The notes beneath the pieces are model-generated. The model was not told where the DNA came from. It searched no databases and saw nothing but the letters and a program-made list of their open reading frames with translations. A DNA stretch of 64,000 nucleotides from assembly GCA_016713535.1 (NCBI GenBank), contig JADJOY010000007.1:62001-126000 (forward strand), in the 5' to 3' direction. Positions 26,505-36,143 of this stretch are shown here, one piece after another (positions within the stretch are counted from its first letter, which is position 1; each line of letters opens with the position of its first letter). The position numbers were made by a program, and so were the translations under genes. Origin of the DNA: Deltaproteobacteria bacterium. GTDB taxonomy: Bacteria; JADJOY01.

Positions 26505-27935
26505 TTCGAAACCCTCGCTGCTGCCGCCCAACCTCCTCGACTTCGTCCGCCGCCGCTGCCAATGCACTCCATCGTCGCCGCCGAGCTCGTTATCGCCTCG
26601 CGGGCATCCTCGCCGCGATCGCGGCCCCTGGGCGCTGGCGAGGCGATGGCGCAGGGCGTCTCCATCTCGACCGTGTTCAGCTCGCCGCCGAGCCCCGTGG
26701 GCGCCGGCGCCCGCGCCACTGGCTTTGGCTCGGCGTTCATCGCGATCGCGGACGACGCGACCGCCGCTTCCTGGAACCCGGGCGGCCTCACCCAGCTCGA
26801 GAGCCCCGAGATGTCAGCGGTCGGACGCGGCTCGTACCAGAAGGTGCGCTACGGCGCCGGCAGCCGAACCGGCGACTTCGGCGGCGGCTTCGACGAGACC
26901 ATCTCGACCGCCTGCCAGACCGACTCGTTCGGGACGATCGGACTCAACTTCCTGAGCGGCACGATGCCCTTCACCGTGGCGGATCGGAACCTGGTGGTCT
27001 CGATGAGCTACCAGCAGATGATCTCCTTCGACCACGACCTCCACTACAACAATACCGTCGAGTCGCCCGGTGGCACAGTCAGCACCGCCACTCACCTCGA
27101 AGAAGAGGGCGGGCTGGACGCGGCGACGCTCTCGATGGCGTTCGACGTGTTGCCGGACCTCGCGATCGGCGCATCAGCCAACTATTGGTTCGACTCCTTG
27201 ATCCACCCCTATGCATGGCGCGAGCATTACACCAACCACTCGGAACTCATCATTCCCGGGATCGATCCCATCGTCAGCGACGGAGCCGGGCAATTCACGG
27301 TGCGCGGATTCAACGGTCTCAACGGCACCTTCGAGTTCCTATGGAAGTTGCCCGCCAACCTGGCGCTTGGCGGCGTCGTGAAGATGCCCGTGACCTCGGA
27401 CCTTACTCGCGTCATCCGATCCGCCGAGTCGGCCGACGCACCGGACTATAAAGACCGCTTCCGCCTGCACCTGCCGACCACCGTGGGTGGCGGAGTGAGC
27501 TGGGCACCGGCCGACAACGCGAAGCTCTCCGCCGACGTCACGTACGTGGACTGGGGTAGCTTCCGCGTCACCGATTCCACGGGCGCCTCATACCTCGTGA
27601 CCGGCGACCCCGTCGGCGAATACGACGTCGATGGCACGATCACCGGCCGAATCGGCGGCGAGTACATCTGGATGCTCGACGCCGGCAAGCTGGCCGCGCG
27701 CGGCGGTCTCTTCTACGACCCCGAGCCTACGCGGGGCGCCCCCAGGCCGCTCTACGGCGCCGGTCTCGGCCTCGGCTTCTCGAACGAGAGCTTCGCGTTC
27801 GACCTCGCCTACCAAGCGCGATTTGGCTTCGATGTCCGAAACACGACGATCGCGATCCAGATCCTCGGCGTGCCATCCGTCGAAGCCGACATCTTCCAGA
27901 ACTTCTTCTATGCGTCGTTGATCAAGTACTTCTGA
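26501..27935 (+). CDS. FadL/OmpP1-family outer-membrane protein (second copy), frame break in the signal peptide
   Basis: ATG 26501 overlaps the upstream stop. The first frame reads a basic stretch then RLAGILAAIAAP; the rest of the protein is in the next frame from the run CCCC at 26625-26628, where GAGEAMAQGVSIS ends the signal peptide. One surplus or two missing bases would restore a 477-residue protein. The mature part has VGAGARATGFGSAFIAIADD and ATAASWNPGGLTQLESPEMS, nearly identical to the copy at 22589-24004, and ends in FFYASLIKYF with the barrel-type terminal Phe. An internal ATG 26562 keeps the barrel frame but would give a poor signal peptide. Transport of a hydrophobic compound is inferred from the family. 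It converges with the next gene 68 bp away. Confidence 0.85.
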
Positions 27936-28003
27936 GCATCAGGCAGGTGCCTTCGCCAGCACGACGCTCATCAGTCGCCCCGTCCTGAACTCCAATCTGG
28001 TCA

Positions 28004-29698
28004 CTACTGCGCCGGCACCTCGATGAGCACAGGTGACGCGGTCATTGGGTCGACGCCATCATTCGGAAAAAACACGAACTGCCAAACAATCTTCAGCTCC
28101 GCCTGCGCCACGTTCCCTGGTTCTTCCTTGTAACCCCAGCGCGAGAGCTCTGGATCTAGGTGATACTGAGACACACGCGTCCCGACCATCTCCTTAAGCT
28201 GCTCAGTTGCGAGTGCCGCCGCATCCGACTCCTTCGTCACGGTCTTGCACGCTGTCGGTCCGCCGCTAGCCTCGATCTCCCTTAAGACGATCGCGACACG
28301 CAGGATGCGACCATCGCCGCCCATCTGGATCTTGACCACCCCCCCACTTCCGACACTGGGCGCAAGAGCCGCACCCGGGCCCCCGACACACTTGCTTCCC
28401 ACGTCGATCAACCGCCGGAAGGTCAAGAACACGTCCTTGGTCCTGAGGTGGTCGTTCAACGGCTTCGTGATGAGGGGCGTCCCGTCCGCGGCGCGAGCGA
28501 CCCGCATGATCTCATTCACAGCCACATCGAGCGCAAACCTCTGACCAAGCAACGCCTCGATCATTGATTGAGCGCCAGCCACCGAACCCGCGCTCGTCGC
28601 GCCGCCCCACGGCTTCACGGGCCCCACCATAGGTCGCAAGCCGGTGTCATAGTACACGGCGCCGCTCTGCTCTTCCGTCCGCCTGGCCGTTACCCCTCCA
28701 ACCAACGCACTTACGCCTTCGAGCGTTTTTCTGTGGCCAGCTCCCGAAGAGCTGAGATCGAGAGCCCTGAACACCGGCATCGAGTCCTGCGGTTGTGCCA
28801 TCACCGCCACTCCGAACGCGGTTTTTTCTTTGATGATCTGCTTGCGAAACTGCAGGTAGTAATGGCTCCCCGTTGTCGCATTCTCTTCCGCGGTGAAGCG
28901 CTGGTCGAAGAGAGGGCTATCGTCCCAATTGTCGCCCCCAACTGCCATACAGACGGGGACGGTTTCACTGTGCTGCCCGCCAGCGACGAGACCCTCACTG
29001 AACGAATCGGCGACATCATAGCCAAAACTTAAGTAGTGGTTCCATATAGAGCCATAGACCGACGCGTTCATACATGGCGCGTTCGTCGACGACCCACAAG
29101 CGAGACGAAGCCGTCGGCCGAAATGCGTGCCTCCCCATCGCTCAAACGCGTTCGCCATAACCACCGAATCCTTCGATCCGTCAAACTTCTCCGGCCAGGA
29201 ATAGGCCAACGTCAGGTCGCCCTCGATCTCCCGCGGGCCGTGGGCTAGCGTCTGGCAAATGCACTGCCAGAAGTAAGACAACCTTCCTCCCTCGTTTGGA
29301 TTCCCTAGCGCCACCTTGCGCAGATCCACCTGCGAGTTCCAAGCTGCCCACTCGCTTGGCACACCATGACTTGCTATGAAAAAGACGGTCGGAACATCCA
29401 CGCCCTCATCGGCGTCGGTGTCGGCTCCAGCTAGGCCAGCATCCACGAAATAGCGAGCGGTATCCCCGGCTTCGAGATGCACCGGCATTCGCAGCCACGT
29501 TGACGGCGCGTGGTTAGGATCGGACGGTGATCCGAACAAGAACGGGTAGATATGACCCTTGAAGTCCGCGTGCCCTGCACCCGCCCGGATTGCGAGAGAC
29601 TGACTGCAGGAACAACCAACTGCGCACGAAGCCGCCAAGACGACCAGCAGCACGGCAATCCGCTCAAGCCCGCAAAGAGGGCGACTGCTAGCGTTCAT
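28004..29698 (-). CDS. Lipoprotein, possibly DUF6345-like; low-GC neighbourhood
   Basis: ATG 29698 gives 564 residues (GTG 29722 is in frame upstream). A lipoprotein signal peptide reads AVLLVVLAASCAVG then Cys. Further on are VDVPTVFFIASHG, LSYFWQCICQTLAHGP, MANAFERWGGTHFGRRLRLA and IWNHYLSFGYDVADSFSEGL. The order of His-Gly, a Cys-containing helix and a late aromatic segment recalls DUF6345 proteins and, more weakly, caspase-fold His/Cys dyads; I cannot confirm either. The last ~170 residues form a separate soluble region. Base composition is visibly lower in GC than the flanking genes, and codons ending in A/T are common, which suggests transfer. It follows the Cys-rich lipoprotein gene with a 34-bp gap, probably one transcript. 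Confidence 0.7.
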   Translation of the reverse strand: MNASSRPLCGLERIAVLLVVLAASCAVGCSCSQSLAIRAGAGHADFKGHIYPFLFGSPSDPNHAPSTWLRMPVHLEAGDTARYFVDAGLAGADTDADEGVDVPTVFFIASHGVPSEWAAWNSQVDLRKVALGNPNEGGRLSYFWQCICQTLAHGPREIEGDLTLAYSWPEKFDGSKDSVVMANAFERWGGTHFGRRLRLACGSSTNAPCMNASVYGSIWNHYLSFGYDVADSFSEGLVAGGQHSETVPVCMAVGGDNWDDSPLFDQRFTAEENATTGSHYYLQFRKQIIKEKTAFGVAVMAQPQDSMPVFRALDLSSSGAGHRKTLEGVSALVGGVTARRTEEQSGAVYYDTGLRPMVGPVKPWGGATSAGSVAGAQSMIEALLGQRFALDVAVNEIMRVARAADGTPLITKPLNDHLRTKDVFLTFRRLIDVGSKCVGGPGAALAPSVGSGGVVKIQMGGDGRILRVAIVLREIEASGGPTACKTVTKESDAAALATEQLKEMVGTRVSQYHLDPELSRWGYKEEPGNVAQAELKIVWQFVFFPNDGVDPMTASPVLIEVPAQ

Positions 29699-29732
29699 TG
29701 CGGAGCGTTCGAGAGCACGCACCGATCAAAAA

Positions 29733-30743
29733 TCAAGGAAACGAGACGTTTCGTTGACTCACGCTGTCGGCGCAATCGAGATACTTGTACGCTCCCGTAT
29801 TGTTGAGCCGAACGGGGTTTGTGCCCTGAGCGCAGTTCGGGCAGTCATAGAACCCCGTTGAATCGTTGATCTGTATGTTCGTACCATACGTCGTGAATTT
29901 GAGGTAGTCCGACGCCGGCGGAACGGATCCATTCTTCAAGACGTAGCCCCACAGCCTACACGGCGGCGCGTAACAGGTCGCGGCCCCGCTCTTCACGACT
30001 AGATCCTGAGGCACCGACGAGTTGAAACACGTCGATTTCACCTTGGCCTCTTTCGCCGTACCTTTGTGAAGAACCGCCTCGAACTCGCCGCCGGACTTGG
30101 AGCAGTTGATACACTCGTAATGGCCGTCCTGAGGCTTGATGCCGGCCGCCTTGGCCCCGTCAATGTGAAGCTCAGCCGCCGCACCCTGGTTATTGCTGGG
30201 GCAGAGCCTCTTGCAGCCGTGAGGATCCTGGCTTTTATCGCAATCATGCACCATCGTAGTCCCATCGGTGTCGAGCACGAACCCACTAGTCGTACATGCC
30301 GGGCCTGGCTCCCCACCAGTTGCATCCTTGAAGTAGAAGTTCGTGGCAACCCCCGATACGGGGTAGCAGGAAACTGGAAGCTTCTCCGAGTCCGCGTTTT
30401 TCAACCAAGCGGACCCCGCTCCCACGGAGGCGTTGCTCCAGCGATAGGACCCGTCTGTATTGGCGACCTTGACCTCTTTCTTGATCGTGATTCCTGGCTC
30501 ATTCGTCAGTTCGATGACAAGCGAGTCATTTTGAGGAACGCCATCTTTGATTCGCACGTAGCCCCATAGCTCACAGGTTGTAAACGGCGGATCTATCGTG
30601 AGGGTCTCAAGAGTCGGGGTACGCGCATCTGACACAGGAGGATGCTGAGCAGAACACGCCGAAACCAGCGCTCCGAGCAATGCCATCAGCACGCATGCGT
30701 AACCCGCTCTCGCTTCGACAACCAATCGCGACGCCATTGGCAT
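29733..30743 (-). CDS. Cys-rich lipoprotein with repeated CxxxGYV beta domains, unknown role
   Basis: ATG 30743 is favoured over ATG 30764 because GAGAG precedes it and it gives a clean lipoprotein signal peptide (YACVLMALLGALVSA then Cys). The mature protein has related segments CELWGYVRIKDGVPQND, CTTSGFVLDTDG and CRLWGYVLKNGSVPPASD, each followed by a beta region and Cys pairs such as GHYECINCSKSGG and GFYDCPNCAQGTN. This resembles carboxypeptidase-regulatory-like (Ig-type) repeats with added disulfides, so an extracytoplasmic place is likely. No enzyme motif is seen. GC content is low for this genome, as in the downstream partner gene. I do not recognise the family. Confidence 0.72.
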   Translation of the reverse strand: MPMASRLVVEARAGYACVLMALLGALVSACSAQHPPVSDARTPTLETLTIDPPFTTCELWGYVRIKDGVPQNDSLVIELTNEPGITIKKEVKVANTDGSYRWSNASVGAGSAWLKNADSEKLPVSCYPVSGVATNFYFKDATGGEPGPACTTSGFVLDTDGTTMVHDCDKSQDPHGCKRLCPSNNQGAAAELHIDGAKAAGIKPQDGHYECINCSKSGGEFEAVLHKGTAKEAKVKSTCFNSSVPQDLVVKSGAATCYAPPCRLWGYVLKNGSVPPASDYLKFTTYGTNIQINDSTGFYDCPNCAQGTNPVRLNNTGAYKYLDCADSVSQRNVSFP

Positions 30744-31177
30744 ACTTCTCTCTTTCTCCAGCATGGCTGGTTTCAGTTAGAGGACCCTGGGAGGACGGAG
30801 CAGCAGCCAGCACCTTGAGCGGTTAAGCGTTCGAAGTGGCTGTGTGAACATAGTAAGCATAAAGGCACCTACTCGTAGAGGCAATTATCGTTTACGAGCT
30901 CCAGCCATTCTTTACGAGCCTCAGCGACCTGAAGATAGGCATCTCGTCGCAACGGTCGCATTCGGCCCCAAGCGAGCCACCGCCTCATTCGCAGCGCAGC
31001 CGACGGATCGAGCCGGCGACCACCCAAGCATCGGCGCCGCGGTTTCCGATGCGGCCGGCAACGACTGCAATCCGGCACGTAGTCCCGTCAGCTCGAGCCA
31101 CCATACTGTTGGCTCCAGGATCCGGAGCCCTTGGGCTGATCGCGTGACGCGGCCTGCGGTGCTCCGCCTCGCCGCAT
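30744..31177. other. Intergenic stretch with no supported gene
   Basis: About 430 bases separate the lipoprotein start from the 3' end of a kinase gene, both on the minus strand. The part from 30744 to about 30920 is low in GC and should hold the promoter of the lipoprotein pair. The part from 30920 to 31177 is GC-rich like the chromosome, so the composition boundary lies here. A 144-codon plus-strand frame at 30844-31278 has no family likeness and runs into the kinase 3' end. Confidence 0.4.
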
Positions 31178-33403
31178 TCATTGGGATGGAAGCGCTGGCT
31201 CCAGGATCGGCATCAGTCTGCCATCGAGTGCCGCCACGATCGTCCCCGCCAGCTCGTCCGGCTTGGTGTCGGCGGTGATCGGGATCGTGTCGCTGGCCTT
31301 GATCTCGGTGGTCTCGACGTCGACGACGTCCCAGTGGGCGACCATTCCGCCCTCGAGGTTGTTGAGGACGGTGCGGAGGATGAAGCGTGCGCTGACGAGG
31401 TGGCCGATCTCGACGCGGCTTGCGGCATCGGTAAGCGGCGAGGCGCCGAGGTTCAGTTCGTTCAGGATCTTCCCGATGAGCTGACGTTCCACGACTTTCG
31501 TTCCTGGCTGGGCGAGCAGCTTGTCGTGAATCGCGAACTCGAGGGCGATGTCGAAGCCCGAGGAACGGTTGAAGGCACCGCCGCGCGCCGCGGGCAGCAC
31601 CCAGATCGTACGGGGGCGCGGGGTGGACGGGTCCCGAGGCGGGCGCGGTCGCTGGTTCTTGATCGCCTCGATGGCGTCGTCGAGCTGCTTGTTGAACTCG
31701 GCGTCTTCCTGGAGCTGGAGCTGGCGGTCGAGGGCCGCGATCGCGTGCGCCGTCGAGAGGTCGCCGGGTAACGCCGCAGCAACTGCGCCCAAGTGCGTGC
31801 GAGCCTGCCGGTAATCCCCACGCTTCATGTCGAGCTGTGCGAGCAGGTGGCTCACCTCTGGGCTCGACGCTCCCGTGCGGCTCGCTTCGTCGAGGTAGCG
31901 CGACGCGGCGTCGAGGTCGTTCTTGTCGAGGGCGAGGCGGGCGAGGCGGGCCCAGGCGAGGGCGCGCTCGGGGGCGGTGCCGACCTTGGCGGTGGTGGCG
32001 CTCTCGTAGGCACGGCGAGCGGCGTCGGGGTTGCCGTCCTGGGCGGCGAGGTCGCCGCTCAGGACGGTCGCCCACACCAGGTCGGGCTCGAGGGCGAGGG
32101 CCTCTTGGACTCTAGCGGTCGCTTCGGCGATCTGGCTGTTCACGATCGCAACAGCGGCTCGTTCCTGCAGGCTGCACGCCCGGCCCATGCGGGAAAGCCC
32201 ACCGCCGACGATGCTCGCCTGCACGACGTGCGTATTGCCGGCCTCGATGCGCTGGACGGCGTCGCAGCGGTAGATGCTGAGCTCGTGGGTCTTCCAGGCC
32301 ACGACCGCGGCGATTCCCACGCCACCGAGCGCCAGCAGGCGCGCGGCGGGCTTCTTTGGCGCGCGGCGCTTCGTGCCGGAATCGCCCGCCAGGCCCCCCG
32401 AAGGGTCCCTCCGGATGTTTTGAGTGGGGATGTTGTTCTGGAATGGGGGCACGCCCACCCCTGACCCTGGCGTGGGGGTGCCCGCGTTGCGGTACGCGTT
32501 GGCGAGCTCCTCGATGGGGACGTCCGCCTCGCGCATGGCGGCTGCGAACGCCTCGCGCAGCTCGGCGACGTTGGCGTAGCGCGCGGCGGGGTCCTTCTCG
32601 AGGCAGCGCATCACCACCGCGGCGAGGGCGAGCGGGGTGTTGGGCTCGATGTCGCGGATGGGCGGCGGGGTCTCGTAGACGTGGGCAGCGGCGACCCCGA
32701 TCGGGCTGTCGCCGCGGAACGGCAGGCGTCCGGTGAGCATCTCGTAGAGCACCACGCCCCACGAGTAGATGTCGGAGCGGGCGTCGAGGTCTGGCCTCCC
32801 CGTCGCTTGCTCGGGGCTCATGTAGCCGGGGGTGCCGACCATCACGCCCGGGGTGGTGTGCGAGCTGATGCGCAGCGCCTGCGCCACGCCGAAGTCGAGG
32901 AGCTTCACCGCGCCGGCGCGGGTGAGGAAGATGTTCTGGGGCTTGAAGTCGCGGTGGACGATCACCTGCTCGTGCGCGAACTCGAGCCCAGCGAGCACCT
33001 GGAGGCTGATCCCGGCGATGCGCGTCAGGTCGGGGCAGGGCTCGCGGTCGAGGAACGTGCGGAGGTCCTCGCCGTCGAGGAGCTCCATCGAGATGAAGTA
33101 GAAGCCCGCATCCTCGCCGATGTCGTAGATGTGGATGATGTTGCGGTGGTTCAGGCGCCAGCCGATCATCGACTCACGCTTGAAGCGCTCGAGGCGCCCG
33201 GGCTCGGCCTCGGGCGCCGGGATCAGCACCTTGAGGGCGACGACCACGTCGGTGAGCGTGTCGCGGGCGATGTAGACCTTGCCCATGCCGCCCGAGGCGA
33301 GCTCGCGGACGATCTCGAACTTGCCGAGGCGAACGCCCGGGGCGAGCGGGAAGCCGGAGAGCGGCGGACGCGGATCCGAAGTGGGCATGGCGGCGGCTTG
33401 CAT
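31178..33403 (-). CDS. Transmembrane Ser/Thr kinase with TPR and CsgG/FlgO-like C-terminal domain
   Basis: ATG 33403 (GGGG before it) gives 741 residues. The N-terminal kinase has LASGGMGKVYIARD, VALKVL, HRDFKPQNIFLT (Phe in place of the usual Leu), DFGVAQAL and GTPGYMSPEQATG, so it looks active. A Pro/Gly-rich linker leads to one membrane helix (AARLLALGGVGIAAVVAW, near 370). Then come helical TPR-like units (DLAAQDGNPDAARRAYESA, DKNDLDAASRYLDEA). The last ~150 residues are CsgG/FlgO-like: LLAQPGTKVVERQLIGKILN, then VEIGHLVSARFILRTVLNNL. Topology would put the sensor part in the periplasm. This output-like domain echoes the separate CsgG-like lipoprotein at 24302, about 5 kb away. The array at 33690-34630 lies upstream. 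Confidence 0.88.
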   Translation of the reverse strand: MQAAAMPTSDPRPPLSGFPLAPGVRLGKFEIVRELASGGMGKVYIARDTLTDVVVALKVLIPAPEAEPGRLERFKRESMIGWRLNHRNIIHIYDIGEDAGFYFISMELLDGEDLRTFLDREPCPDLTRIAGISLQVLAGLEFAHEQVIVHRDFKPQNIFLTRAGAVKLLDFGVAQALRISSHTTPGVMVGTPGYMSPEQATGRPDLDARSDIYSWGVVLYEMLTGRLPFRGDSPIGVAAAHVYETPPPIRDIEPNTPLALAAVVMRCLEKDPAARYANVAELREAFAAAMREADVPIEELANAYRNAGTPTPGSGVGVPPFQNNIPTQNIRRDPSGGLAGDSGTKRRAPKKPAARLLALGGVGIAAVVAWKTHELSIYRCDAVQRIEAGNTHVVQASIVGGGLSRMGRACSLQERAAVAIVNSQIAEATARVQEALALEPDLVWATVLSGDLAAQDGNPDAARRAYESATTAKVGTAPERALAWARLARLALDKNDLDAASRYLDEASRTGASSPEVSHLLAQLDMKRGDYRQARTHLGAVAAALPGDLSTAHAIAALDRQLQLQEDAEFNKQLDDAIEAIKNQRPRPPRDPSTPRPRTIWVLPAARGGAFNRSSGFDIALEFAIHDKLLAQPGTKVVERQLIGKILNELNLGASPLTDAASRVEIGHLVSARFILRTVLNNLEGGMVAHWDVVDVETTEIKASDTIPITADTKPDELAGTIVAALDGRLMPILEPALPSQ

Positions 33404-33689
33404 GGTTTACCCCGAGTTGGGCGGATGATACGGCCCCACACTCCTGCGTTACAAGGTTCCTGCCAAGAGCGAGGGTGCGCGGGCTCGGGGCGAGGTGCCG
33501 TGATTCCGGTTACTTGGGGTCGGGGGCGCCGGCGCCGAGCGGGGGCGATCGTTCGGATACCGCACGGGCGGGTTCGGAAGGTGGACGGTGATCGAAGGCG
33601 CGGACGCCGCGGCGCGCCGGAGGCGTACTGGGATCGACGGGGGCGGCGACGCTGGCGATCTCGTCGTATCGCCGGGCACGCGACGCGTG

Positions 33690-34630
33690 CCCCTCCCGGG
33701 GGCCACGATCGGCCTGGAGGGCCGCGCTCCGTCGCGGCCGCGGCACGTGGGGGGACTGGATCGACGGGTTGGCGGTGGGGACGCCGGGGCGATCGCGGGC
33801 AACCTGGGGGTACTGGGACGACGGACTTGGCGATGGCGACCGTGTCGCCGGGCACGCGACGCGTGCCCCTCCCTGGGCCACGAGCGGCCTGGAGGGCCGC
33901 GCTCCGTCGCGGCCGCGGCGCACCGGGGGTGTACTGGGATCGACGGAGTTGGCGGTGGCGACGCCGGGGCGTATCGCCGGGCACGCGACGCGTGCCCTCC
34001 CCCAGGCCACGACGGCCTGGAGGGCCGCGCTCCGTCGCGGCCGCGGCACGTGGGGGTGTACTGGGATCGACGGAGTTGGCGGTGGGGGCGTTGGCGCGTA
34101 TCGCCGGGCACGCGGCGCGTGCCCCTCCCCCGGGCCACGATCGGCCTGGAGGGCCGCGCTCCGTCGCGGCCGCGGCGGGGGTACTGGGATCGACGGGTGC
34201 GGGCGGGGCGTATCGCCGGGACGCGCGCGTCCCTCCCCCGGGCCACGAACGGCCTGGAGGGCCGCGCTCCGTCGCGGCCGCGGCACGTGGGGGTGTACTG
34301 GGATCGACGGGGTTGGCGGTGGGGACGCCGGGGCGTGTCGCCGGGCACGCGACGCGTGCCCCTCCCTGGGCCACGAGCGGCCTGGAGGGCCGCGCTCCGT
34401 CGCGGCCGCGGCACGTGGGGGTGTACTGGGATCGACGGGGTTGGCGGTGGGGACGCCGGGGCGTATCGCCGGGCACGCGACGCGTGCCCCTCCCCCGGGC
34501 CACGAGCGGCCTGGAGGGCCGCGCTCCGTCGCGGCCGCGGCACGTGGGGGTGTACTGGGATCGACGGGGTTGGCGGTGGGGACGCCGGGGCGTATCGCCG
34601 GGCACGCGACGCGTGCCCCTCCCGGGCCTG
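33690..34630. repeat. Tandem array of seven ~127-bp hairpin units
   Basis: GGCCTGGAGGGCCGCGCTCC (or a close form) recurs near 33713, 33888, 34015, 34146, 34253, 34379 and 34507; the last three copies are about 127 bp apart. Each unit has a class I hairpin (TGGAG, arms GGCCGCG/CGCGGCC, loop CTCCGT). On the minus strand it also has a class II hairpin (GGGCACG/CGTGCCC arms around CGTCG, preceded by GGGAG and followed by GGCGA). The spacer holds GTACTGGGATCGACGG and a GTTGGCGGTGGGGACGCC block. The unit at about 34170-34240 is shortened. The preceding 33404-33689 also has scattered degraded copies. Confidence 0.92.
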
Positions 34631-34633
34631 TCT

Positions 34634-34700
34634 GTAAAGCACTTGCTATACAAAATCGTAAAGCAGGTGCTTTACAGATTTTGTACGGCTTAAGCTTTAC
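34634..34700. repeat. AT-rich palindrome cluster, including a 37-bp inverted repeat
   Basis: In a 70% GC setting this segment is strongly AT-rich. At 34658-34675, GTAAAGCA, GG, TGCTTTAC is a perfect palindrome. It is framed by TACAAAATC (34649-34657) and GATTTTGTA (34677-34685), so the whole 37 bp folds with 17 paired bases per side and one unpaired A. A near copy of the inner palindrome (one mismatch) sits at 34634-34651, centre-to-centre 24 bp away, and a GCTTTAC half-site lies at 34694-34700. It is just past the stop codon of the MFS gene. It could be a terminator, a regulator site or a remnant of a mobile palindromic element. Confidence 0.7.
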
Positions 34701-34735
34701 ACGCGATTTTGGCCGGATTCCACTGCGAAAGTGCC

Positions 34736-36024
34736 CTATTTCGGGGCCCCTGCGGGGGCGTATCCGGGCTCTTCTTCGAGCAGATCGAGGGGGCCGAGGG
34801 GCCAGAGCTCGGGCCATTTCTTCATCACGATCGCGACCACGACGAAGGTCGCGACACCGCCGAGCAGCACCGAGCCGACCGGCCCCACCAGCGCCGCGGT
34901 GACGCCGGACTCGAACGCACCGAGCTCGTTCGAGAGCCCGATGAACACGAAGTGCACCGCTCCCACCCGGCCGCGCAGGGCGTCGGGCGTGACCACCTGC
35001 ATGATGGTCTGGCGGATCACCACGCTCACGTTGTCGAAGAGCCCGGTGAGGAAGAGGCAGGCGAGCGACCAGCCGAACGAGCGCGAGAACGCGAACGCGA
35101 TGGTGGCGGCGCCGAAGCCCATGACCGCGATGAGCAGCGCCCGCCCGGGGCGCCGAAACGGCGCCATGCGGGTGGTCACGAGCGCCATGGTGAGGGCGCC
35201 CGCGGAGGGCGCGGCGCGCATCCAGCCGAGCCCGGTGGGGCCCACCTGCAGCAGGTCGCGGGCGAAGATCGGCAAGAGCGCGGTGACGCCGCCGAACAGC
35301 ACGGCGAAGAGGTCGAGGGTGATCGCCGGCAGCAGGAACCGCGAGCGCCGCACGAACTCGAAGCCGGCGCGGATCTCCTCGCGGCGGTCGCGCGCGGCCC
35401 GCGCCCCGCCCCGCCCCCACCCGCCTCCTCGCCCGCGCGGATCTCCGGCAGCCCCACCAGCGTCACCGCGAACGCCAGCGCGAACGCCGTGACACAGCCG
35501 TACGCGAGCGCCGGCCCCGACCACGCGAGCAGCGCCCCCGCCACCGCCGGCCCCGCGATCGCCGAGAGCTCGAAGGTGGTGGCGTTCCACGCGTTCGCCT
35601 GCACGAACGCCGCGGGCGGCACCAGGTTGGGCGTGATCGAGCTGATCGCCGGCGCGCTGAACGCCGTCACGCACCCGCACCCGAGCAGCACCGGGAACAT
35701 CCACCCGATGGGCGCTCCCGAGCGCGTGACCTCGACCATCGCGAGCCCGAGCAACGCCAGGACCACCTGGGTGATCACCGCGATCCGCCGCCGGTCGTAG
35801 CGGTCCGCCGCCATCCCGGCCGGCACCACCAGCGCCACCACCGGGAGCACCTGGATCAGCCCGATCAGCCCGAGCGCCCACGCCGAGCGGGTGCGGTCGT
35901 AGACCTGCCACCCCACCGAGACGCTCAGGATCTGCCGCCCCAGCACCCCGAGGACACGCCCCACCAGCAGGCGGCGAAACGCGGGGACACGCAGCGGGTT
36001 CGACTCGGGATCACGCGGGCTCAC
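34736..36024 (-). CDS. MFS exporter (EntS/MFS_3-like), one frame break
   Basis: GTG 36024 gives a start (SPRDPESNPLRVPAFRRLL) right before the first helix; ATG 36120 is in frame but would add a basic stretch. Helices 1-6 read in one frame (VLGRQILSVSVGWQVYDRT, LGLIGLIQVLPVVALVVPAG, MAADRYDRRRIAV as the loop 2-3 motif). Helices 7-12 follow in another frame from about 35395 (FLLPAITLDLFAVLFGGVTA, FGWSLACLFLTGLFDNVSVV). The break lies in G-runs at about 35403-35418 (C-runs on the plus strand); one added base gives 429 residues, the usual length. Members of this MFS branch export siderophores or drugs by proton antiport. It may share control with the divergent kinase gene. Confidence 0.85.
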
Positions 36025-36143
36025 GCGGGGCCTCGGCTTCGGTTCGTGGCGAGTGGGGACACGCGTTCGCGGGGGCGCGCGGACACCGCTCCGCGCTGCC
36101 CACACGCCGCGAGCGCGCATCTTCGCCTACAATCGCGCTCCGC

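Noticed and set aside
30844-31278. Plus-strand 144-codon frame in the gap before the kinase
   Set aside because: It overlaps the kinase 3' end, has no ribosome site and its composition matches noncoding shadow sequence.
34634-34700. Insertion sequence end
   Set aside because: No transposase frame or target duplication is visible on either side.
33449-34902. Long open frames across the array at 33.7-34.6 kb
   Set aside because: They follow the repeat period, are Arg/Pro/Gly-rich and lack ribosome sites.
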